Shown in pieces: positions 35,028 to 47,466 of a stretch of DNA of 64,000 bases. The position numbers and the translations under genes were made by a program. The stretch's first letter is position 1. Every line of letters begins with the position of its first letter. This stretch comes from Pochonia chlamydosporia 170 (Eukaryota > Ascomycota > Sordariomycetes > Hypocreales > Clavicipitaceae), in NCBI RefSeq assembly GCF_001653235.2, contig NC_035793.1:2356001-2420000 (forward strand), in the 5' to 3' direction. The notes under the pieces were generated by a model. It ran no database searches. It was given only the letters and a program-made list of their open reading frames with translations, and was not told where the DNA came from.

Positions 35028-38000
35028 TCATGGCGAGGCTACACCAGTACCCTTGGGAAACTTTCCAGGGATTTGCAGGTTTGAAATGGTGGCAACGCTA
35101 TCCGTCCTATTGTCAGCTTTCCGATTCATTCTACTGGTCTCGCCTAAGGGGGTTTCAGCCGGGGTAACATGTTCGGCGGTGTTGGTCTCGGGGACCACTT
35201 GGAGAGCGAGCTCTCGTTGAGTCTCAGACCTAGGAATATTGCTAGCTGTCAATGCAATGGGATCTATCTTGTCGCTATATGCGGCGCCATTAACGTAGTT
35301 TTCACCGCCCGTTTCGGCAGCCTTTGAGCGGCCATTCTCCGCCATAGCCTGGTTCTCAGACTCTCCCGGAATGGCGTCTACACTGTGAATAGGCGTTTCG
35401 TTGGGAAGGTGAGAGACTTCACCGACGGCGCCGGCGTTCGTTTCTTCAGCATCATGTTCCTGGTATCCCTTGGAACCCACGACGGCACCGGCAAAGTACC
35501 CCCCTTCTCGGTGTGGCGACTGGGAAACAGGCTCGCTCGTATATGGATTAATACCATCACGCTGAGCCTGTTCGCTGGCAATGGCGGCTTGAGAGTGCAT
35601 GTTTTCCATTGGAGTTTGGTCGGTGCCCCCATAACCCAAGTGTTTCTCCTGACCATGATGCAGACGCCGATCCTCGTGCCCGGCCACATACCCAGCAACG
35701 GGTAGAGCCCCGGCGGCTGCATAGACTTGGGCATCCGGAGAATGTTCCTGGCGGCCGGAGCTTACACTAGAAGGCGATTGTGGCGCCTGTAAGCCACGCT
35801 GTGCGTTGATTTGAAGATCTGATGGAAACCGCCCACCTGGTTGAGGCCGCCGGGGAACTGCGTCCTCTCGTGGCTCTGGGTTGACGTCCATCTGGTTTGC
35901 AGAAAAAGGCTCGTCATCGTCTTCATCCACGATGCCGTCGCTGCTTACGGATCGGCGGGATGATCGGCTGAGGCTCCTCGAGTGCGTGCGCACAAACTGG
36001 GATCGTTCTTCCGGGGTTTTCTCGGTCAATGCCTTGATGTCTTCGTACCACGCCATCATGGTGTCGTGGCTTTCAGCTCGGAAAACCCAAGTATGCCCTC
36101 GGTGCATCGCACCGGTTTGGCGTCCTTTGAGAATGAATTTGTTGGACGATCCACCCTCAGTCGAATGGGAGCCGAGCTTCTGCTCGGGCAGATAAAGTGA
36201 CATGATTGGGGCTTGCGCCTTGTCGGCAGACTTAAACTCGTGAAGGTGTGTCGTCGAGAGAACATACCTAAATAATGGTCAGTGGGTGGTTTGCGGTAGG
36301 TACTGATTAAACATTGAAAGCAGTTAAACCGCAAGAATAAACAGTAAGTACCAGACGCAAGACGGAAAACTAATGGGTTGAATGGGCACCTACCATCCAG
36401 CCGTATAACTCTTCAAATACTTGCTCTTGCGCTCCAAAAGCCCGGCGCGGATCTCCTGCGCCGAGAGGTGGTCCTGGCCAGGATAATGAATCTGGTCCGA
36501 AGATCGCATGGGGATCGTGGGGTCAACAATCTGCTCGTCGTGTGTAACAAAGTGAATCCATTCCTGATCCTTGGGCATGCCAATGGGACCTTCACGCAGT
36601 TCGTCCACAACCGCATAAGAATTATCCGCCTCGCGCTTTAGGATACCTGCGTATGCATTGTATGCCTTTTGTATTTCCCCAACAACAATGGACTCGAGCT
36701 CTCGGCCAGAACCCTCAAGATTCAGATAAGCCTACGATCAATTGGTTAGAAAGGTGTGCTTGAATAGCAAGTTTGCCCTTACAAATATCCAGTTGCATTG
36801 GCGGGATGAGTAGATTGGCCAGCGAGGGGTTGTTGCTTACCTGGTGAAGATAGTTTTCTTCGTCTATTTGGCGCTCGACCTGTCTGTCGACAGCTAGGCG
36901 CATCAGATAGGGGTCCTGTTTGCCGGTTGTGGACGAAGAGTCGACTTCGGTCTTGTCAAGCACATCAGCGAGAGCACGGACGGCCTTGGAGGTGCTATCC
37001 ATCTCGCGGTCGACCGAGTTCTTGAAGTCTCCAGATAAGTGCTTGATTTCTTTTATTTTTTGCTGAAGATCACTCCTCAACCCTGTCAAGGCCAAAATGA
37101 CGTCTTCCTCAATTTCCTTTGATTTGTTGGCTTCTTGAATTGCAGCTCTGTTGTAGTTACGTAGAAATTGCAAGGCATCATCGATTCCGGCTGATTTGAG
37201 AAATTGAGGGGGAGTCGAAATGTTGTTTGCAACGTTGGCAAGCTTGATTAGAGATTTGGACCGTTGCTCGTAATGCGATTGGATCTCGCGAAAGTACGTT
37301 ATCAGGTCTTTGAGAACCTTTCTCCAAGCTGGAAAGAGAGCCGTTGTTAGTGGACTGAGTGTCGCCTGGAAGTAAAGCTGACGCTTAGACAAGGAATTTT
37401 CACATACTCTGGAATCTGTTGGCAAGCACATCTGTCGGAGTGCCAGAGGTAGGAACTGGACAATAAAATGCGCTGTGGGAATCATCGGGGTCGGAGGCAG
37501 AATGCAAGGCCAAGCTCCTGACACTACCGGCTCTGTTGCTTCGGCGACTGCTACTGCGCCTGAGACTGCTGGTCCGCCTCATAGATGACTTCTTGCGAAG
37601 AGTGTTGTTCCGCACAGGTAGCTGCTGATCATCGCCAGCAGCGAAGCTGTGCACAGAATTGGAACGCTGCATTGCGGCGAAATGGGACCTGTAGCTCTCG
37701 TCGATGATGGAGCTTCCGCGCTGGCTGGCGTCCCACTCCTCTGTGAATCTACCCGCACCAGCAGCCACGGGAGCGGGAGAGGACGTTTTGCCGTTGGGGG
37801 AGGACTGGCGCGGATGGTGGTGATGATGCTGCGATAGAGGGGATCGGGAGTCGTTGTCCTGTAGACGGTGACTGTCGAGGCTCGGGTCCTTGTGCAGCAA
37901 GTGGCCCTGTGACCGACGTTGGAGGAGAGAGGAGCTCCGGTTCAGGTTGGCATTAGAATTAGCATTTGCATTGGCCTTGGGCGTTGGTTGCGAGTGCGAC

Positions 38001-38059
38001 ATGGCCGTGGACAGAGTCGACTGTGACGACAAGGCAGAGGGAGGACGGCGACGATCCAT
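35028..38059 (-). CDS. Slm1/Slm2-like BAR-PH protein, TORC2 and PI(4,5)P2 effector
   Basis: Four exons: 38059-37408, 37328-36841, 36731-36394 and 36267-35028, giving about 905 residues. Residues 1-217 are disordered, with an Asn/Ala repeat, a HHHHH run and basic Arg/Ser stretches. Residues about 218-460 (WRKVLKDLITYFREIQSHYEQR onward) form the long helical BAR-like domain. A PH domain follows at about 472-585 (SKYLKSYTAGW spliced to YVLSTTHLHEF, ending HTWVFRAESHDTMMAWYEDI). The C-terminal 300 residues are acidic and disordered. In yeast, Slm1 binds plasma-membrane PI(4,5)P2, resides in eisosomes, and moves under membrane stress to activate TORC2-Ypk1 and sphingolipid synthesis. The tail is much longer than in yeast Slm1 (686 residues). 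All splice joins keep frame and restore the PH strand. Confidence 0.9.
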
Positions 38060-41000
38060 GGCGGAGGTGGCGCTATAAAGGCTGGATCGGTTCGCCAGTG
38101 ACCAAACACCTCGAAACTTTCCTGACGAGCAGACTAGACAACAGAGCGCAGAGACGGACCATCAAACCACCAGACAGACAACAGAGCAGACTGGTGTACC
38201 GTACGGTAGGTACGGTCCTTGGTCATGGAGGGAGAGACAGACAGAGACACAGACGCAGGCGCAGACGCAGACCGGGAACGGCAGATGGGCGCAGTGCATG
38301 TGGGTTCCAGTTCCAGTTCAAATGTTTGGCCGAAGGAGGGACTGGAGACACTAAGAGATGGGGATGGGGGGGGGCGGCCGGGAGTGTGGGGAACATTAAA
38401 CCAACATTGGAGCATTGAACCAACCAGACCAGCTTGACTGATCAAATGGCATCAAATGGCCTTTGATCAAAATGGGTTCGTTCCATCAATCGTTCACGGT
38501 CCGATATCCACGGTCAAGGCCAAGTCCTTGTCATGGTCCACAGCCACCAGACCGTCGTCAAAATGTTCACACCACTGGACCACCAGACTCCGAGTTCTGA
38601 TGCGATGCCAAAGCTTCCAACCAGACTTTCAATTGCATTGGGGTGAGTGTGAGTGGCACGCTGCATACTGGGTGGTCACGGAAGTGATTATTCCCAAGAC
38701 AATTTTCCATGGCATGGCACCATCTGCGCAGTCTTTCCATCACCTTGACGCACACCAACTAACTGCCAGCCTAGAGCTATGAGGTAGCACAAGTGGCCCA
38801 CGACGCCCAGAGTTCCAAGGATTCGATGGCCACGTCCAGATTTGGCAGCGTTGACGCAATGGCTTGAGCCCCAAAAGTGAGACTTGGCCTCCCAATGACC
38901 TGCTCGCGCCGTACGACATCAATTGCAAAATGACGACGTTCGCCAATTGATGTCATGGAACTACGCCGGTTTCCACTGGTCCGGTCGGTCGGCCAAGCCG
39001 CTACTCTTGTAGCACTTCGTTAGCTTGACCTTGCTTATCCATTGATGGAGGGGATGAACAGGCAAACGCCAAACCGCATACAGCTGAGAGGAACAGGAAG
39101 CTGTCTGGTATTTTTTGTTGCACCTTCAATGCCTTTCGGGCTCGTCAAGGCATTTGGATCCACCAAACGAGCTTCATTACATCTTGATGCGACCACAGCT
39201 GTGCCAATGATGCCGGGATCATCACCATAGGCCTGAGTGGTTTCGTTTGCTTCGCTTCTCTAATTTGCTTTCCTCTCTCTTTGCCGACACCAAACAAGCT
39301 GCCGGAAGCTCGGAAGAAGCTGGAGCAGATGAGTGTTGGTTGGGCAGCGTTCCGAATACCTGATTAGCCTGCAATTACTTGGACGACGAAAAGCGCCGCC
39401 CATCACTGGCAAGGCAATTGTGACACCTCGACGTCCTTACTGAGTTTCCATCTGCTTGGATGGCGCATGGCTTGGCGAAGCATACACACGGCCATTGCCA
39501 CCCTGTACTCCGTACAATACAGTTCAATGTTGGATATTACATACATGTCAAGCCAAGCGCTATTCTGGCCGTCATATGCTGCAACCTCCTCTCCAAACGC
39601 AGCAGCCATTGGCAGATCCAGCACTCCCCACGATCAGGTCACCAATTGCCAACAGGCCGATATTGGTCTGAGCAGTCAGTGATAATGATGCCGGCCGACT
39701 TGTGCTGTCAGAAAGACTGGACACCCCAGGCCAAGTCAAGTTGCCAGGACGGACACAAGACCCATATAAATGACGTCAGCCTTCAGCTTGGCTAACTGGA
39801 AACTTCCCGATAGCCTGCACTGGGACCACAAAGGTCCAGATGTCTGGTACATCAGATTCAGGCCTCCTGATGTAAGAAGTGCGTGCACCCTGGTTTGCAA
39901 CATTATGGCAGTAAAATCTCGGCCGACCGGCATTGCCGCCAGCAATCGGACTAGACTCAGTCGACCAGTAACGCAACCTCCAGAGGCAGCTATTAGCCGT
40001 TCTGGCTACCTAGTGCGTTGGAAGGGCCGCTATCGAAAGATGAGGTACCAGACCCCGTCTCCATCCGGAGGATTGGATTCGGTTTATTCGTAGAATGCCC
40101 GCAATGCTTGGTTGTGACAAATGCTCCAGGAAAGTACTGTAGATGATCACAACCAAACGAGTAATGGTCCAAAGAATGAATCCTTGTCTCGCTGAATCCT
40201 CAATCGTGCAGTGGAGTATCGAGTACACAGCCACTACACCAGGTATTTCACCCCAGCAACTATTCCTTGCGAATCGATCTAATCTGCATTAACCTATTCG
40301 TCGAGGTGCAGGTAATTTCCCCTGCCTTGGACAAGTTTTGGCACTTTGCCTATTACCACAGGAAAGTCTGTCATAGACCCTTGCAAGGTTTGGAAAACAA
40401 GCAACAGGTGATGCACTACACACTCAAACGAATAGCAATCAGGTCATAGAATCATTCCCAAGAAACGATCTGAATTAGGACTTAGTACCCTGCCGATAGG
40501 ATGAGCAAACAAGTGTTTCCGGTCTAATATTTGGGGTTAGTTGGTTCAATGAATGAATGGAAGGGCGCTGAGGGCATGCTAGGGCAAGGGAATCAGATCT
40601 CGCACAACCGCCACAGAACGGAAGCTGCCGAGGAATCCTCACAGCAGTTCTCGCTCGGGGCGTCCGGCCGTTACTGATGGCTGCGGCCGGTTACAAAGCT
40701 GTCTGGTCTATTTAGCCCCCAATGATGGGTTCACCAGCATGGTAGTGGGCTAAACTTCTGGCGCGAGCAGACCTCATCCCCAAAATACAAGTGCGCCTTA
40801 ATGCGGACGTGAACTTGGAAACGCCACTTGGCACTGAGTGTACGAGATGTCCAGACGATTTCACGCCAACCTGTTGTGAACGGTAGTGTGGTTCACTGAA
40901 CAAGCCCCCGGAACACTTGGTATATTCCGGGGGACACAATTGAAAAGTTATTGAAGGCTTGCATTGACTACATAAACTCCCAGGTGCCTGTTCTCTGTAC

Positions 41001-41347
41001 TATTCGCAGATCATTCGGCCCATATGGTCGTACAAGTGTTTGATTCCCTGCAACCGCTGACTTCTTCGGTACATAGAAGACTGCATCCCGTATAACCATA
41101 ACTCCGCGACGCCATGAACGCTAGACGAGCCCGCAACTATATTTGGGCAATGACAAGTACCGTCGTAAACAATATTGATAACCGCTTCTGCGAAGATTGC
41201 ACACATCTTACCGACCATATAGCGAGTATTTGAACCAAAGGACGCCTAATCGCAAACACCATATCCCTATGCGAGTTCATATGATGAATAATTGTAACGG
41301 AGAATACCCATCCAACGACGTGCTAGCTGACTCCGCAGTTTCGAACA
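38060..41347. other. Gene-free region upstream of the Slm1-like gene
   Basis: About 3.3 kb with no convincing gene. The first 600 bp (38060-38630) are purine-rich on the plus strand, hence a CT-rich leader for the Slm1-like gene, and contain an ACCAGAC cluster. CATCAAATGGC words occur at 38440-38465. Farther right, scattered copies occur at 39103, about 39840, 40048 and 40700. The remainder shows only short random ORFs. Confidence 0.55.
38169..38626. promoter_or_regulatory. ACCAGAC cluster upstream of the Slm1-like gene
   Basis: Five exact copies start at 38169, 38423, 38546, 38582 and 38620, about 110 to 570 bp before the minus-strand ATG at 38059. All read ACCAGAC on the plus strand, that is GTCTGGT in the direction of the gene. 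Confidence 0.55.
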
Positions 41348-43028
41348 TCACTCTGGGACAGCTTCGTTGATAGGTTGTATCGGTGATTGCTCCGTGGAGC
41401 CCTTTCTCTTGCCCCATCGTCGAGGTGGTGGTGCCTTGGGAGGAATCTTTTTGCCATCACCATTCACGCTCACCTGGACTTTTGTTGTCTGAGCAAATGG
41501 AATACCGTGCCGATGTTTTGGAACGGCCGGAAGTGGTTTCTTTGCCCTAACAGGAGATTTCGCGGCATCGCTCTCGGCATGAGGCTCGTCGTGAGAACCT
41601 GATACTGCTGTTGCATTTCGGCTTGGGGTTTGGACTCCAGGTCGCTCCATGACTCCCGCCACATCCCCAACACTTATGCTACTTGCATATTGCGATGGTG
41701 ACAAGCTAATGCCGAGGAATTTGCGAGCTACCTCAGCTTGGCCGGAGCCCTCCTGTTCAGCTTCGTGTTCTTCGATCCATTTAACCTTCGTTACCCTGTC
41801 AACCAATCGCAAAGTTGTCTCATCTGCGGGAGCAAAATGAGCGTTCTGAGAACCCCGGAGTATCCTGAGAACACGAAGTACCTCATCCCGCTTGTAATGA
41901 GGCGACTGGTTGAGTTGAGTATGGGCCAAAAGGGGATACATGACCCGCAAGTATGTATGGCGCAGAGATATTTTCTCATCTGGGAGATCCATCAAATTGC
42001 GGATTATCACATCTAACAACACTCGTAAATCGTTGGTGTAAAAGTACTCGTACGTGGCTTTCGTTGTAAATAGTAAATACAGCAGCTTTAGAATGAGCAG
42101 CTGAAGGGAGGTTTCCGTTTCGCGGTTTAAGAGTAAAATCACATTCTCGCCAAACGTTCTGAAAAGCGGCCCGTGAAGGCTCAGACATTTGACTATGCGA
42201 TTGGTTAATGGAGCAGATATTGTTCCTGTAGGATCCGTAACCGGATCAGTTGATGCCAGCATGTATTGTTCGTTCAAGACGAGCTAAGGGAAGTTTTAGT
42301 TCTGCATATTTTGGGCGTACCCATTTGTACAGAGTCTGTTTGTGGACTCACCAGAACACGAATGGTAGGATAGTGATATGGATCCTGTACATCATCCGAG
42401 ACCCCTTCAATGATTTGGAATAGGTAATGTACAAATGTATCATCAACAAGGGCTAAATCTTCGACCTTGAGCCGTTCAACCCGGGACATTTCGTACAATA
42501 GTTGAAGAAGAAGGCGGTGTAAGCGAGGATCTGTGTCTTCTTGCCGTGCAATGACGAGTTCCAGTAGGCGTGGAAAGCATGATTCCTCGATCATGCGCGG
42601 GAATGTCGATTCGTCGCCAAAGCCATCGAGGAAGAGAAGACTGGTGATGGCATGTAATGGCCCTGCTTCGTCTTCCTGCAGTAGACTGTGGATAATCTGG
42701 GTGCGGACATAGTCTTTATTCTTTTTGAATATTTCGCTCTCCAGCAGCATTTGGGCGCATGCCAAAAAGTCGTCGTGCAAATCTGAGGTCTGTTGTCGAA
42801 GTTGGGACGTGATCTCCAACCACTCTCGAAGTGCATCGTCAATGGATTCGTGGCTCGGGCAATCGGTGATGAGGCAATCGCTCATCTCTGGAGACGAGAA
42901 GTCAGTTAAATGATAATGGGGGTCACTCCCAGATAGAGGCACAGCGTTTCCCCATGAGGCTTACCTGCCCAAAGTCGATTCTCATCCTCAGAGCTGAGCG
43001 CAACGACCAGACCATCGTTGTCCTCCAT
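41348..43028 (-). CDS. Ldb17/Dip1/SPIN90-like actin patch protein
   Basis: Three exons: 43028-42965, 42887-42352 and 42283-41348, giving 511 residues. The first exon encodes [21 protein letters not shown] and joins in frame to [20 protein letters not shown]. The central ~330 residues form an all-helical, Leu-rich domain ([59 protein letters not shown]), characteristic of the SPIN90/Ldb17 leucine-rich domain formerly called DUF2013. The C-terminus is disordered and basic with proline motifs ([18 protein letters not shown]), likely SH3 ligands. Fission yeast Dip1 and yeast Ldb17 activate the Arp2/3 complex without a mother filament to seed actin at endocytic patches. Confidence 0.87.
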
Positions 43029-43813
43029 GGCTGGGTGTCAGGTGAAGGCGAGACACTGACAGCATCGGGACCCGTGCGAGCCTCGGCACGCCAGCAATCT
43101 CCTCAAAGACGAACAAAGTTATCCCTTGGCTTCTGAGCGATCACATCAATCCAGATTAGTTGGCGGCTGGCGTGGAAAAGTAGATTGTTTCAGAACATTT
43201 GAACAGATTGACGCCATGCTGGAGAAGAGTTGGTGGGGTAAATCAGTCATAGCTGGACTCGGCCAAGGCTTGATGAAGACCAAGCCACTTGTGCATAATA
43301 CTTTATTTCCACCACACCCGCCTCCATGCAGCATGATCTCATTTACTGTTGCTACCCTGGCTAGACAGATCCTCACAGGTGCCTACCTATGAAAGGTATG
43401 CAGTGTATTAGGTATGCAAAAGGCTCCAACAGGCCAACCAATCTAGTATTATTATTTCATCATAGGCAGGCCGGATCCGATCATGCAGTGATTCTCACGG
43501 TTGGGGTTCAATTGGGTGTACTGTGGGTCAACATTATCAATTCCTGCTGGTAGTCAAGCATGATAACCCTGCCAGCCCTGATCATCAACTGTCGTTAACC
43601 ACTTCTTGAAACTCATGATGCGATGTTGGGTATAATACATGAAAACATGACCTGCATATCCACCTTCTAAACGTGAAAATATTTACCAACCATGACGCCA
43701 GTCCACTGCATCCCAAGAGTACCACCTCAAGTTATGATCCTCTGCCGCATCTATGATGATGAAACACCACCTTACGACTTCTTCGTAGTTGCAGTGTTTT
43801 TTCCCCTCTTGGT
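43029..43813. other. Intergenic region between Ldb17-like and PDAT genes
   Basis: 785 bp upstream of the Ldb17-like start and downstream of the PDAT stop, both on the minus strand. No distinct element or coding ORF was seen. Confidence 0.5.
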
Positions 43814-45685
43814 CTAATCGTCATCATGGATTTTGATCTTGTCCGCATATTCACGGATATTACTAACAACATAATCTGTGATAGTGTCACCCCTGCCAGC
43901 CGCAATCCTGAGAATGAGTTCGTTGAGATTTTGGCGTCCCAAGATATCGACATGGTCGGCGGTTTTCGGGCCACCTCGAGGGTTGAACCGCTCTGGCTCG
44001 TGAGGCATCTCCACCACAGTAATCTGTGAGCCTCCGGGGTTGTACCTCTTCATATGCCACCCACGATTACACATGTATCCCGTGCTGAGAAGGTTGACTG
44101 TGCCGTCGCCTTCGCCCATGACCACGCCGTGGTCCACCTCGCCGTCAGTAAGGGCCGTGTCAATGGTGATCTTTAGTTTTGTGTTGGCTGCCTGATCCGG
44201 AGCGCGATAATAATATGCACGTTCAGTAGGTTTGCCAACACCATAGAAGCAAAATATCTTCAGGTTGGGGGCATTTGGCAACCGCGTCTCAAGGGGATTG
44301 ATCCATTTGCTTGGGTCCTTCTCGTTAGCTTCTACCTCTGCTGCGGTGTGTGCAACGCCGTGGGAATAGCTGTTCTTGATATGTTTCTGATACCAGTCCT
44401 CAGTAGTCTCGAAGAGATACTTCATTGAACCCTCAACAGTCAAGTTCTTATCTGGAGCAGTCCAGTTGGCCCCGACTTTGAAATTGAGAACAGAGCCGTA
44501 GGAAAAATTCTGATTTGGCTGATCATCCGGAGCCCAGTTCAAATCACCCCAAACCGCGTTGCCGCCGAGTGGCAGCATAGAGGAAATGCCTGGCATAGCG
44601 CGAAAGATCTCCGCCCGTTCTTCCTTGCTCAAAAACTTTTCCAACCCATATATGGCAAAAGCGTTGAGCTGGGCGGTATCTCTCATTTCACCGGACAAGA
44701 CCGCAGTAAGGTCTTTCACTGCACCAAGCATGCACCCGCTGATGTTAATCCAAGAACCAATGTGACGGTCGACCCAATCTTCTCCCCCACGGCCGCCTTG
44801 CTCTGACTGAACCCAGTGAAAAAAGTAGTAAACGACTTGGCTGCCCATGCTGTGGGAGGCTAGGACCACCTTCTCTCCTTCGTATTCGACTGCTGATTCA
44901 ATGTAAGATTTGAGGCGGGAGAAATACCTGTCCCGTACCTCGAGGTTGGGATAGGACAATCGCCAGTCGTACGCGGCTGTGAAAGAATTTGTTGGGTCAT
45001 AACCAATGGTAGCCAAGTTTTCAAATATCTTATTCCAGATCCAGTATCCCGTGATGAAAAAGTCTGTGGCATCAAAGCCTTGAGCTGCGCGCAATTTCAC
45101 GCCTGGTGGATCGAGGCCGGTTTTCTTATCGAGCATGATATGTTTCTTCCACAGCTCCTTGTCGAGAACCAGCGCCCTCATCATTGTCCAACTACCCCAC
45201 AATCGTTTTCTGAAATATTGGCGAGAGGTATTGGCCGTACCCCATGATTCCAAGCCGGTGGAGATGACGCCTGGAACCATGATCATGGGATGGTGAGCAT
45301 GCAAGCCATCAGCTCGTGCTTTGAGCCCTACGGAAAAAGAATCGTACGCATCAGTGACTTCCCTCTCTCCTTGAACCAAGTCGCGCATATCCTTGATCAA
45401 TCCAGCGGGAAGGACGTCGAAGAAGCTGTCCATGCTGAGCTCACCGAGCTCCGGAAAGTCTATTAGATCATTGGTTTTGGCAAAAAAGCCTGCAGCAAGC
45501 AAGCCGCAGATCCCGCCTAGCAAGAATATGAAGGTATTTCGTCTCTTTCGCGTCGCCTTCGGCGTCTTTTCGACAACATGAACGTGGGACGTCGGCTGGA
45601 TTGCCGGACTCTCTTCCCGAGTCGGTGAACTGTTGTCACGCCGTTGTGTTTCGCGAGGTCCGCGGCGGCGGAGTGTGGTGGCCAT
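43814..45685 (-). CDS. LRO1: Phospholipid:diacylglycerol acyltransferase (PDAT)
   Basis: A single exon of 623 residues, starting at ATG 45685 (MATTLRRRGPRETQ). The frame is open for a further 79 codons upstream but those are basic and unlike the family. PDAT transfers an acyl group from the sn-2 position of a phospholipid to diacylglycerol, making triacylglycerol in the ER. A basic N-tail (TPKATRKRRN) precedes one membrane anchor at about residues 51-68 (TFIFLLGGICGLLAAGFF). The LCAT-type alpha/beta-hydrolase core follows: PMIMVPGV strand, nucleophile S279 in ASHSMGS, acidic residue in GEGDGTVNLLS, and catalytic His in ADHVDILGR near the C-terminus. The length matches yeast Lro1 (661 residues). 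Confidence 0.95.
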   Translation of the reverse strand: MATTLRRRGPRETQRRDNSSPTREESPAIQPTSHVHVVEKTPKATRKRRNTFIFLLGGICGLLAAGFFAKTNDLIDFPELGELSMDSFFDVLPAGLIKDMRDLVQGEREVTDAYDSFSVGLKARADGLHAHHPMIMVPGVISTGLESWGTANTSRQYFRKRLWGSWTMMRALVLDKELWKKHIMLDKKTGLDPPGVKLRAAQGFDATDFFITGYWIWNKIFENLATIGYDPTNSFTAAYDWRLSYPNLEVRDRYFSRLKSYIESAVEYEGEKVVLASHSMGSQVVYYFFHWVQSEQGGRGGEDWVDRHIGSWINISGCMLGAVKDLTAVLSGEMRDTAQLNAFAIYGLEKFLSKEERAEIFRAMPGISSMLPLGGNAVWGDLNWAPDDQPNQNFSYGSVLNFKVGANWTAPDKNLTVEGSMKYLFETTEDWYQKHIKNSYSHGVAHTAAEVEANEKDPSKWINPLETRLPNAPNLKIFCFYGVGKPTERAYYYRAPDQAANTKLKITIDTALTDGEVDHGVVMGEGDGTVNLLSTGYMCNRGWHMKRYNPGGSQITVVEMPHEPERFNPRGGPKTADHVDILGRQNLNELILRIAAGRGDTITDYVVSNIREYADKIKIHDDD

Positions 45686-47466
45686 GTGGCACGGAAGAGT
45701 TGAAATTCGTCGTCGTTCCGCTTGTTGGCCTTGTATATGATGTTGAGACCCAAGCCAGGCGCAACGCCAATTGACGAAGGCGAGAGGTCTGAAAAAGAGC
45801 CGAACAGCTGTGGTGCCTCGTGGCGGGAAACGCGCCTTCGAGCACGCAGCAGGCTGCTTTGAGGTGGTGATGTGTCGTGCTGGACTCCCGAGTAGTTGCC
45901 CAAGGGTCCAGTTTGTCAGCAATTGGGCAATTTGAATGAATGTGGAATGCTTGTCGGAGTTGAGTAGAGAAGATATGTTGGGTCATGGGGTTGAAATATC
46001 GAGCTGGCACCATCCGCCCTTTGAATGGTTTATTGACTAGTGTGTGGTTCGGCAGACAAGGATCGCGAGTAGTTATCCAACGATCTGTTGACGTCAGCCA
46101 CATTACAACAGCATTGGCTTGGTGAAATTCAGCAAGACTTGGCACTCGACATGATGAAGGTAAAAAAATTCCATTTACAATGTATGCGGCTACTATTTTC
46201 ATCTTTTGCTACTTTCTTGATGGGATGCATGTTTGGTTTTCGCTTGACACAGTCGCAAACCCTACAAAGAAAGGTAGCTGGGAGACTGGCTTTTATCCCT
46301 GAGGGGTTCTATCCCGGCTCAAGACACAACACGATTAGCAGCTCAACTGTCCGGCCAACACGTAAAATTTGCAAAATACCTTTGGAAGCAGGCAGATCAA
46401 GGCACTTCACATACATAGATGCACACGAGAAGAGGCAGTGAACAGTCTGCTGCTTTGGTGAGGCTTGTGTCCAATCCGACTTTGCTGGCATCAAACTGTT
46501 CACATGTGATTTGATTCCTTTGCATGGCGTTCAGGTACCCACCCCACCAACCAGGCCAGAACTCCCCCACCAGACCAGCTTCAGGTCGATTCAATGTCCA
46601 GATGTCCAAGTCCACATTGAAGTCTGGTGAGTTGATGTGAGGTTTGCGACCACTTGACCCATGGAAACTAACCAGGCCACCACATGCAGATATTACCCCG
46701 CCATCCACCTGGCTCACTCGACTGAGCCTTGACATCGTTGAAAGCTCTCAAGTGCTGTCTACTCAAGTGGTCAACGGTGTGCTAACATCAATCTGTGATA
46801 TCGAAGTTGACCAGACTGAACTCAAGCTCATACCGGGTGTGGCCATCTCCACATATGCATGTGCATGCTCATACGACGCACACCTTTTATTTGGAAGTCT
46901 ATCGACCTGCTCCATCTCCCATTGAACACATGCACGGGACCAGACCAGATCTGTCATAACCCAGCCAGGCACAATCCTGGGAGCACAGAGAGCTGCGTGG
47001 TGCATGTGCCCCTCTGGCTGCCTGCGAACTTGGCTACAGACTGGACGTTGCTGACTTACTGGACTGGACTTTTCTGCGTCACACCCCCAGCATTGACCAG
47101 GCCTATCATCAGTTCAAGTCTGCCTCGCCTCGCCTCACCTCATCGGGACTTCGCCAACCTTGGACTTGACCTTGCCGGTTGCTGGACACCATACGCCCAA
47201 CACATGGTCCACTCCTGTTTGGCATCACTACTTTGCTAGCATTCGGTATGATAAGGCCGGAGGGCATATCGGACATCATTTGTAGCTTGTCCCGGCAGCG
47301 AGCCCAAACCTAGCCCTACTCCGGCTTGCCGACGTGATATACTGCAACAGCCGCAGCCGCTCGCCTTACAGCCCTCCATATACCTGCAAACTTGAGAGAA
47401 ATCTGCGAGCGTTTCTGTTAACCTGTATATTATTGATATCCAAGACTTGGCTACAGCTTTACCATC
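45686..47466. promoter_or_regulatory. Divergent promoter region, PDAT and Naa30 genes
   Basis: A 1.8-kb space between two outward-facing starts. Four exact copies of the 7-mer start at 46569, 46622, 46810 and 46939, about 525-900 bp from the Naa30 ATG and 880-1250 bp from the PDAT ATG. A 117-codon ORF at 46088-46441 (+) is not called (see rejected items). Confidence 0.5.

Noticed and set aside
43814..45922. Upstream start at 45922 for PDAT
   Set aside because: The additional 79 residues are basic and low in family likeness, and the ATG at 45685 gives the usual basic tail before the membrane anchor.
46088..46441. 117-codon plus-strand ORF in the PDAT-Naa30 divergent region
   Set aside because: It has a short hydrophobic stretch and basic tail but no family resemblance, and it lies where the PDAT 5' leader and promoter are expected.
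35028..47466. A functional lipid-gene cluster (PDAT, phosphatidylserine synthase, Slm1-like)
   Set aside because: The genes are separated by kilobases, lie on different strands, and are interspersed with unrelated genes. They are housekeeping genes with no sign of co-inheritance.
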